Shown one piece after another: positions 58,923 through 64,000 of a DNA stretch of 64,000 nucleotides (positions are counted from its first letter, which is position 1; each line of letters begins with the position of its first letter). A program made the translations under genes and the position numbers. The DNA lies in the NCBI RefSeq assembly GCF_900119315.1, contig NZ_LT827010.1, positions 4,435,001-4,499,000 on the forward strand, in the 5' to 3' direction. The notes under the pieces are model-generated. The model was given only the letters and a program-made list of their open reading frames with translations, had not been told where the DNA came from and did not search any database. Origin of the DNA: Actinoplanes sp. SE50/110 (GTDB lineage: Bacteria > Actinomycetota > Actinomycetes > Mycobacteriales > Micromonosporaceae).

Positions 58923-60259
58923 CGAATCTCCTGGAATGCGGCGGCCAGCACGTCGAACGCGTCATCGAGCAGCTCATTGGTGATCGACAACGGCGGCAGG
59001 AATCGGAGAACATTGCCGTACGTTCCGCAGGTCAGGACGATCACGCCGCGCTGATGGGCGTACCGGGCGACGTCCCGGGCCAGCCGCGGGTCGGCTTCGC
59101 GGCCCCCGGCCCGGACCAGCTCGACCGCGATCATCGCGCCGCGTCCGCGGATGTCACCGAGCCGGTCGTCCTTGTCCCGGATGTCATGCAGCCGCCCGGT
59201 CACCCGGGTCTCGATCTCGCGGGCCCGGGCGAGCAGCCCGTCCTGCTCGATGGTCTCGATCGCGGCGAGGGCCGCGGCGCAGGCGATCGGGTTGCCGCCG
59301 TAGGTGCCGCCCAGCCCGCCGGCGTGCGGCGCGTCCATGATCTCGGCGCGCCCGGTCACCGCGGACAGCGGCAGCCCGCCGGCGATGCCCTTCGCGGTGA
59401 CGATCAGGTCGGGTACCACGCCCTCGCGGTCGCAGGCGAACATGTCGCCGGTGCGGGCGAACCCGGTCTGCACCTCGTCGGCCACGAACACCACGCCGTT
59501 GGCCCGGCACCAGGCGGCGAGCGCCGGCAGGAATCCGGCGGCCGGCTCGATGAACCCGCCCTCGCCCTGGATCGGCTCGATCACCAGCGCGGCCAGGTTG
59601 TCCGCGCCGATCTGCTTCTCGATCTGGTCGATGGCCCGCGCCGCGGCGGCCCGGCCGTCGACGCCGGCGTCCCGGTACGGATACGACCCGGGCGCCCGGT
59701 ACACCTCGGGCGCGAACGGCCCGAACCCGTGCTTGTAGGGCATGCTCTTCGCGGTCATCGCCATGGTCAGGTTCGTCCGGCCGTGGTATGCGTGATCGAA
59801 GACGACCACCGCGTCCCTGCCGGTGTGCGCCCGGGCGATCTTCACGGCGTTCTCCACGGCTTCCGCGCCGGAGTTGAACAGCACGCTGCGCTTCTCGTGG
59901 TCACCGGGGGTGACGCGGTTCAGGGCCTCGGCGACGGCCACGTAACCGTCGTACGGCGTAACCATGAAACAGGTGTGCGTGAACGCCGCCACCTGCTCGG
60001 TGACGGCGGCGACCACCCGCGGCGCGCCGGCGCCCACGGTGGTGACCGCGATGCCGGAGCCGAGGTCGATCAGGTGGTTGCCGTCGACGTCGACCACGAT
60101 GCCGCCGCCGGCCCGCGCCGCGAACACCGGCATCGTGGTGCCGACACCGCCGGCGACCGCGGCCAGCTTGCGTTCCATCAGTTCCTGGGACCGGGGGCCG
60201 GGCAGTGCGGTGACCAGCCGGCGCTTCTGTTCGAGGCTCACGCGGCACAGTCTGTTCAC
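58919..60259 (-). CDS. gabT: 4-aminobutyrate aminotransferase
   Basis: A 446-residue class-III PLP aminotransferase (start GTG at 60259; another GTG at 60241 is possible). The PLP Lys290 is in VTAKGIAGGLPLSAV, the PLP phosphate site in NSGAEAVENAVKIAR, and the pyridine Asp in FVADEVQTGFARTG. The order and wording match GABA aminotransferases, which use 2-oxoglutarate as amino acceptor. Its stop overlaps the gabD start (ATGA). The divergent LysR-type regulator at 60318 probably controls both genes. Confidence 0.88.
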   Translation of the reverse strand: MNRLCRVSLEQKRRLVTALPGPRSQELMERKLAAVAGGVGTTMPVFAARAGGGIVVDVDGNHLIDLGSGIAVTTVGAGAPRVVAAVTEQVAAFTHTCFMVTPYDGYVAVAEALNRVTPGDHEKRSVLFNSGAEAVENAVKIARAHTGRDAVVVFDHAYHGRTNLTMAMTAKSMPYKHGFGPFAPEVYRAPGSYPYRDAGVDGRAAAARAIDQIEKQIGADNLAALVIEPIQGEGGFIEPAAGFLPALAAWCRANGVVFVADEVQTGFARTGDMFACDREGVVPDLIVTAKGIAGGLPLSAVTGRAEIMDAPHAGGLGGTYGGNPIACAAALAAIETIEQDGLLARAREIETRVTGRLHDIRDKDDRLGDIRGRGAMIAVELVRAGGREADPRLARDVARYAHQRGVIVLTCGTYGNVLRFLPPLSITNELLDDAFDVLAAAFQEIR

Positions 60260-60317
60260 CTCGCACTATGCTCGTCCAAGTCCTGTCAGGCCTGTGCACC
60301 ATGCCCTGGAGGCATAA

Positions 60318-61202
60318 GTGGAGCTGCGGCTGCTGCGCTACTTCGTCGCGACCGCCGAAGCCGGCACGGTCAGCGCCGCCGCCGTCCGGCTGCACCTGAC
60401 CCAGCCCGCCCTGTCCCGGCAGCTGCGGCTGCTGGAACGCGCCCTCGGGGTGGCGCTCTTCGACCGCACCGGCCGCCGGCTCGACCTGTCCACCACCGGC
60501 CGCGCCCTGCTCCCGCTGGCGCGCGACGTGCTCACCCGGGTCGACGCGCTGCGGGTCGCGGCCGCGGTCGCCGCCTCCGGCCGCCTGGAACGCCTCACCA
60601 TCGGCGCACCCACCGTCACGCTCACCGACGTCGTCTCGCCGTTCATCGCCACGCTGGCCCCCGAGGACCCCAACGCCGACGTCCTCGACGCTGACGGACT
60701 GTCACCGGTCGAGACGTTGCGGCTCGGCGCCGACCTCGCCATCGGCACGGTCCGGGCCGCTGATCCCTTCCGGTCGCTGCCGCTCGCGGTCCTGCCGGTC
60801 TGGGCGTACGTCACCACGGATCACCCGTGGTCGGGCCGGCCGGCCGTCACGCTCACCGAGTTGCTCACCGCGACGCTGATCGTGCAACCGCCCGCCTTCA
60901 CCGCCCGGCAATCGCTGGAGTCGGCCGTGGCCGCGGCGGGCGCGACGTACACCAGCAGCATCGAAACCGCGAACGGCACGGTCGCCCAGGCACTGGCCGC
61001 CGCGGGGCGTGGGGTTGCCGTCGCCTCCGACGACCCGCGCTTCGGCCTGGTCCCGCTCCCGGTCGACGTCGGCGGCCGGCGCCTGAGCATCCGCCTCGCC
61101 GCCGTCTGGGACTCCCGGCACGCCGCCGCACCCACCCTGGAGTCCTTCGCCGCCCGCCTCGGCGCCTTCATCCGCGCCCGCTACTCGGCCCCGGCCGACT
61201 GA
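60318..61202 (+). CDS. LysR-family regulator divergent from gabTD
   Basis: A 294-residue regulator starting at GTG 60318, with GGAGG six bases upstream. The helix-turn-helix is at 2-60 (ELRLLRYFVATAEAGTVSAAAVRLHLTQPALSRQLRLLERALG). The ligand domain covers 90-285. The 58-bp spacer to gabT carries both promoters; the position suggests that it activates or represses gabTD in response to GABA or a related metabolite. The usual actinobacterial GabR type is not of this family, so this is a different solution. Confidence 0.86.
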   Translation: MELRLLRYFVATAEAGTVSAAAVRLHLTQPALSRQLRLLERALGVALFDRTGRRLDLSTTGRALLPLARDVLTRVDALRVAAAVAASGRLERLTIGAPTVTLTDVVSPFIATLAPEDPNADVLDADGLSPVETLRLGADLAIGTVRAADPFRSLPLAVLPVWAYVTTDHPWSGRPAVTLTELLTATLIVQPPAFTARQSLESAVAAAGATYTSSIETANGTVAQALAAAGRGVAVASDDPRFGLVPLPVDVGGRRLSIRLAAVWDSRHAAAPTLESFAARLGAFIRARYSAPAD

Positions 61203-61303
61203 GCCGTCCGTACCGCGGCGCGTCGGCTGGCGAGACCCCCATTTCATGCCACTGTCCACGCCGGAAGCCGCCGGCCCGCTCCGCGCCACCTAACGTCGCG
61301 CCG

Positions 61304-61609
61304 GTGATCTCACGCCTTCTTTACCTGGCCGGCAATACCATCGTCGGCGCCCTCGCCGGCCTGGGCTGGCCGTTCCTCTACCTCGCGGGCTACGCCGTCG
61401 CCGCGCGGGCGGGCTGGATCACCGGCGATCCCCGGATCACCGAGGACTACGGCAGCTTCGCGATCCGGCTCGGCGCGACCACCATGCTCGTCCTGACCGC
61501 CATGTTCGCCGGCGTGAACATCCCGCTGCGCGCCCGCGGCCGCCTCCCGTTCGCCCTGCTGCTGGTCACCATCGTCGCCGTCCTGGTCAGCCGCCAGACC
61601 TATCGCTGA
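61304..61609 (+). CDS. small membrane protein
   Basis: About 101 residues from a GTG at 61304. TAACGT, a -10-like box, lies at 61291-61296 and would give a leaderless or nearly leaderless message. The protein has three hydrophobic segments (YLAGNTIVGALAGLGWPFLYLAGYA, TTMLVLTAMFAGVNIPL, LPFALLLVTIVAVLVS) and one loop with the acidic stretch TGDPRITEDYG. I do not recognise the family. It is fully overlapped on the other strand by the C-terminal extension of the GyrB-like gene, so only one of these reading frames is likely to be used in the overlap. Confidence 0.65.
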   Translation: MISRLLYLAGNTIVGALAGLGWPFLYLAGYAVAARAGWITGDPRITEDYGSFAIRLGATTMLVLTAMFAGVNIPLRARGRLPFALLLVTIVAVLVSRQTYR

Positions 61610-62224
61610 CCGGTCGCCGGGCCATCGGACCGCCGGAGTTCCCGGGGCACGCCGGTCGTGGAGGGTCACCTGACCGGGGCCGCGGTGCGCGGCGCAGTAC
61701 GGGCCGTAAGGGTCCAGGGAAGCCGGTTCGGTGGCGATCGCCGCGCCGGGCGCGAGCAGCTCCGGGTCCAGGTGGTACGTGACCCGCAGCCCCCGTCCCT
61801 CCGGCGCCGGCCGGGGCTGCGGCGGTCCGGCCGGCCGGCCGTGGCGGAGTTCCTCGCGGAGCGCACGACCGTCCGCCCAGGTCTCGACCACGGCCGAGAC
61901 GCTGACCGCGGCGGCCGCCGCCCACCACATCAGTGGCGCGGTGAGCAGGCATCCTTGACAGCCGCGGGCGGTGCCGTCGGGCAGCGCGGTGACCGATCGG
62001 ACGGTCACGGAGAACACCAGATCGCCGAGGATCTCCACGACGACGTCCGGTCGATGCTCGACGCCGGGCGGTGCGGGGTGGAACGCGGCGCCGGCGACGG
62101 TGCGCACCACCTCGGACGGCAGTCGTGGATCGCCCCGACCGACTCCGAAGTACATCCCGGGCCGCCGCTGGACCGCCTCCGGGAACTCCAGAACCACGAT
62201 GTCCTCGGCACGGTATTCGCTCAT
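61310..62224 (-). CDS. GyrB-like GHKL-fold protein with antisense-overlapping tail
   Basis: A 304-residue reading from the ATG at 62224, which overlaps the stop of the ATP-grasp gene. Residues 12-60 read FPEAVQRRPGMYFGVGRGDPRLPSEVV: RRPGMYxG is the start of gyrase B/GHKL ATPases, but the N-box (E..DN..D) expected next is not seen. Residues 70-205 hold beta-rich segments. From about residue 205 the frame lies opposite the small membrane gene and has the composition of an antisense shadow (Gln, Gly, Asp, Glu-rich). A stop may be missing near 61610. Function is unknown; a structural or ligand-binding role is likelier than ATP hydrolysis. Confidence 0.6.
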   Translation of the reverse strand: MSEYRAEDIVVLEFPEAVQRRPGMYFGVGRGDPRLPSEVVRTVAGAAFHPAPPGVEHRPDVVVEILGDLVFSVTVRSVTALPDGTARGCQGCLLTAPLMWWAAAAAVSVSAVVETWADGRALREELRHGRPAGPPQPRPAPEGRGLRVTYHLDPELLAPGAAIATEPASLDPYGPYCAAHRGPGQVTLHDRRAPGTPAVRWPGDRSAIGLAADQDGDDGDQQQGEREAAAGAQRDVHAGEHGGQDEHGGRAEPDREAAVVLGDPGIAGDPARPRGDGVAREVEERPAQAGEGADDGIAGQVKKA

Positions 62225-63045
62225 GACGCGGTCGCGAGGAGGTCGATCAGACGGGCCGGCGGCGTGGTGGCGGGGCGGTCGCTGACCTGGCCGTCGCCGA
62301 TTTCGACGAGACGCCAGCGACCGTCGGCGTGGCGGGCCAGGTCGGCGGTGACGAACGGCAGAGCCAGCGTGCGCATCGCCGGCGCCAGGAAACCCGGGTC
62401 GAGGTCGTCCGGCGGCAGCTCGTCCGGGGTGTCCGGGTGTGCGGTGACCAGGCGGCAGGAACCGCGCAGCCACCAGGTGCGCACCTCGGCGCCGCGGAAC
62501 GGCTCGAAGCGGCGCAGCACCAGGCCGCCGGTGAACGCGTCGTCGCGCAGCTCGCGGAAGCGGGCGGCGACCCGGCGCGCGGCCTCGACGTCGGTCACGT
62601 CCGGGACGTACGCCGCCTCGTGCCAGTAATGCTTCATCGACTTCGTGTAGTCGCGCAGCACCGCCGCGCCGCCACCCAGCGCCGCGCAGGCCGGGGCGAT
62701 GTCAGCGTCGGTCCACACCGTCTCCGGGGTGTGCCCGGCGACCACCGCGTACCAGCCGGGCAGCTCGTGGGCCCGCTGGTAGTCGCCGGGGCTCGTGCGC
62801 AGTGTCACCCCGCGCCGGCACAGCGCCGCCGCCATCGCCGCATAGTGCGGGGCGCTCAGCATCCACCCGCGATAGACAGCGTCCGCCGCGGCCGGCACCC
62901 GGCTCACCGCCGCGTCCGCGTCGCCGCCCGCGGCCAGTGCGTCGTGGTCGACCACGGCGAACGCCGGCGCGGCGGCGGCCTCGGCCGCGAAGTGCCCGTC
63001 GGGTCGCCGCGGCCGCACCGGATCCCCGGGGACCAGGAGCATCAT
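62221..63045 (-). CDS. ATP-grasp protein, R2K clade (DUF4343-like)
   Basis: A 274-residue protein from the ATG at 63045. Motifs are LRDYTKSMKHYWHEAAYVPD (the KDY.KS.KH.W.EA pattern of R2K-clade ATP-grasps), LRRFEPFRGAEVRTWWLRG and the metal-binding end LVEIGDGQVSD. ATP-grasp enzymes join a carboxylate to an amine or thiol with ATP. R2K proteins are thought to modify peptides or nucleic-acid-linked substrates; the substrate is unknown. It is co-translated with the GyrB-like gene (ATGA overlap), so the two proteins probably work together. Confidence 0.75.
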   Translation of the reverse strand: MMLLVPGDPVRPRRPDGHFAAEAAAAPAFAVVDHDALAAGGDADAAVSRVPAAADAVYRGWMLSAPHYAAMAAALCRRGVTLRTSPGDYQRAHELPGWYAVVAGHTPETVWTDADIAPACAALGGGAAVLRDYTKSMKHYWHEAAYVPDVTDVEAARRVAARFRELRDDAFTGGLVLRRFEPFRGAEVRTWWLRGSCRLVTAHPDTPDELPPDDLDPGFLAPAMRTLALPFVTADLARHADGRWRLVEIGDGQVSDRPATTPPARLIDLLATAS

Positions 63046-63132
63046 CCGACCATGATGGCAGCCGGCTGCCGGGGTTGCGCCGGTCCGGTACCCTTCGCCG
63101 CGCTGTTGAATGCATTGACGACGGGGGATTCG

Positions 63133-64000
63133 GTGGTTCTTCGCAGGCATGCCCTCCTGGGCCTGGTGGTGGTCCTGGCGGCCGGAGGCTGCTCCGCCTC
63201 GCACGATACCGCCGAAACCCCCGGGCTCGCCGACCGTGGCACGGTCCTGACCACGGTCAAACCCGTCCGGCAGGATCTGGCGAACCGGCTCAGCCTGGCC
63301 GGCAAGGTGACGATCAACCCGGTCTTCGGCCTGGTCGCGCCGGTCGACGGGGAGTTGCGGTTCCCCGGCCGGACCCCGCCCCGGACGCCGGCCAAGAACC
63401 CGCTCTGGGTGGCCAGCGTGTGGCACGACGGCTACCCGCAGCACGTGGAGATCCCGGTCGGGTCGGTCTTCGCGGGCCGGCTGATGGACGACCACGCCCA
63501 GGTCACCAAGGGCATGCCGGTCATCTCGGCGACCCACTCCGGGTACGGGATCGTGGCCGACATCGACAGCGCGCAGGCCTACCGGGTGTCCGGGGCGATC
63601 AGCCGGGTGCAGGCGCAGATCAAGAACGGTCCCGGCCCGTTCACCTGTACCACCCTCGGGACCATCGCGGCGCTGCCGGCGGGCACGGTGCCGGAGCCGG
63701 TCGTCGCCGCCACCACCCCGGCCGCGCAGAACCCGTCCGCCCCGGCCGCGCCCGACCGGGGCACCGCCGGCGGCGCCACCGGCGGGTCCGAGGCGACCGG
63801 GATGCGCCTGGTCTGCGTGCCACCGGCCGGCGTCAAGCTGATCAACGGCGCCGACGTGACCATCGAGGTGGTCACCGACCGGGCGAGCAAGGTGCTCGTG
63901 CTGCCGGTCGAGGCGGTCGCCGGCGCGCAGGGCCGGGGCAAGGTCGACCTGGTCGTCGGCGACGGGCAGACGCGCAAGACGATCGACGTCACGCTGGGCA
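63133..64000 (+). CDS. lipoprotein of the periplasmic adaptor (HlyD/RND-like) type, cut by window end
   Basis: Open from the GTG at 63133 (GGGGG five bases upstream) to the window edge, 289 codons with no stop. A signal peptide with lipobox LAAGGCS begins the protein. The mature part has VKPVRQDLANRLSLAGKVTINPVFGLVAPVDGEL (membrane-fusion-protein barrel-like), GYGIVADIDSAQAYRV and ASKVLVLPVEAVAGAQGRG, the pattern of efflux adaptors that are followed by ABC transporter genes in actinobacteria. The C-terminus and the transporter are beyond the window. The substrate cannot be told. Confidence 0.75.
   Translation, partial: MVLRRHALLGLVVVLAAGGCSASHDTAETPGLADRGTVLTTVKPVRQDLANRLSLAGKVTINPVFGLVAPVDGELRFPGRTPPRTPAKNPLWVASVWHDGYPQHVEIPVGSVFAGRLMDDHAQVTKGMPVISATHSGYGIVADIDSAQAYRVSGAISRVQAQIKNGPGPFTCTTLGTIAALPAGTVPEPVVAATTPAAQNPSAPAAPDRGTAGGATGGSEATGMRLVCVPPAGVKLINGADVTIEVVTDRASKVLVLPVEAVAGAQGRGKVDLVVGDGQTRKTIDVTLG

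Noticed and set aside
1..64000. tRNA, rRNA, riboswitch or insertion sequence
   Set aside because: No transposase-like protein, no terminal inverted repeats with target duplications and no recognisable tRNA or rRNA stretch was noticed while reading; an Infernal/tRNAscan run would be decisive.

Overview
The window is very GC-rich DNA with GTG/TTG starts, strong GC bias at third codon positions, tightly packed short operons and typical actinobacterial families: an ECF42-type sigma factor beside a DGPF-motif protein, a Mca/MshB-like PIG-L deacetylase, two large LuxR-type regulators, a Ser/Thr kinase with a lysine-rich extracellular tail, and GH18 and I36 secreted proteins. It fits a chromosomal segment of a Micromonosporaceae-like actinomycete (Actinoplanes or a relative); this assignment is inference from gene content and style. 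I saw no rRNA, tRNA, CRISPR array, transposase or phage module.

Layout. 1-9 kb: amino-acid permease (cut by the window edge), DUF2231 protein, ThrE-type exporter, MFS transporter coupled to an M24 peptidase, a lipoprotein, and a membrane-anchored P-loop NTPase. 9-15.3 kb: GGDEF-EAL protein, NAD(P)H-hydrate dehydratase with a histidine phosphatase, the ECF42/DGPF pair, DedA protein. 15.3-25.3 kb: small enzyme/regulator units (SnoaL-like, MerR with carboxymuconolactone decarboxylase, PIG-L, AI-2E transporter, RidA with a beta-hydroxyacid dehydrogenase facing a LysR regulator, amidohydrolase, ArsR with SRPBCC). 25.4-29.2 kb: response regulator and GAF/PAS histidine kinase, then a DUF6966-like protein and a 4-TM protein resembling the TRADD-N-associated 2TM family, in DNA of visibly lower GC. 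29.3-38.6 kb: chitinase, patatin, HEAT and MerR-HEAT proteins, relic of a TPR regulator, nucleotidyltransferase, a GNAT/CoA-ligase-like protein without ATP-grasp, and a second GGDEF-EAL protein with a degenerate GGDEF half. 39-46 kb: TetR/flavin-monooxygenase pair, secreted I36-like protein, lipoproteins, a secreted protein coupled to an internally duplicated CxHCG membrane protein. 46-51 kb: a LuxR operon and a full-length LAL regulator. 51-64 kb: cysteine-peptidase-like protein, phosphotransferase, TetR/monooxygenase pair, GNAT, PIN toxin-antitoxin pair, Ser/Thr kinase, gabTD with a LysR regulator, a GyrB-like/ATP-grasp pair, and a lipoprotein adaptor running off the end.

Recurring themes are divergent regulator-target pairs with clear palindromes between them (TetR at 39.9 and 53.5 kb, LysR at 22.0 kb, ArsR at 24.4 kb), two-gene operons with 4-bp ATGA/GTGA overlaps, and several short-unit tandem repeats in gene-free spacers (39.0, 43.4, 50.9, 57.4 kb) plus one inside a coding region (35.9 kb). 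The best candidates for undescribed biology are the 4-TM signalling-like protein at 28.3 kb, the lipoprotein/P-loop NTPase pair at 6-9 kb, the GyrB-like/ATP-grasp pair at 61.3-63.0 kb, and the secreted/CxHCG membrane pair at 43.6-45.5 kb.
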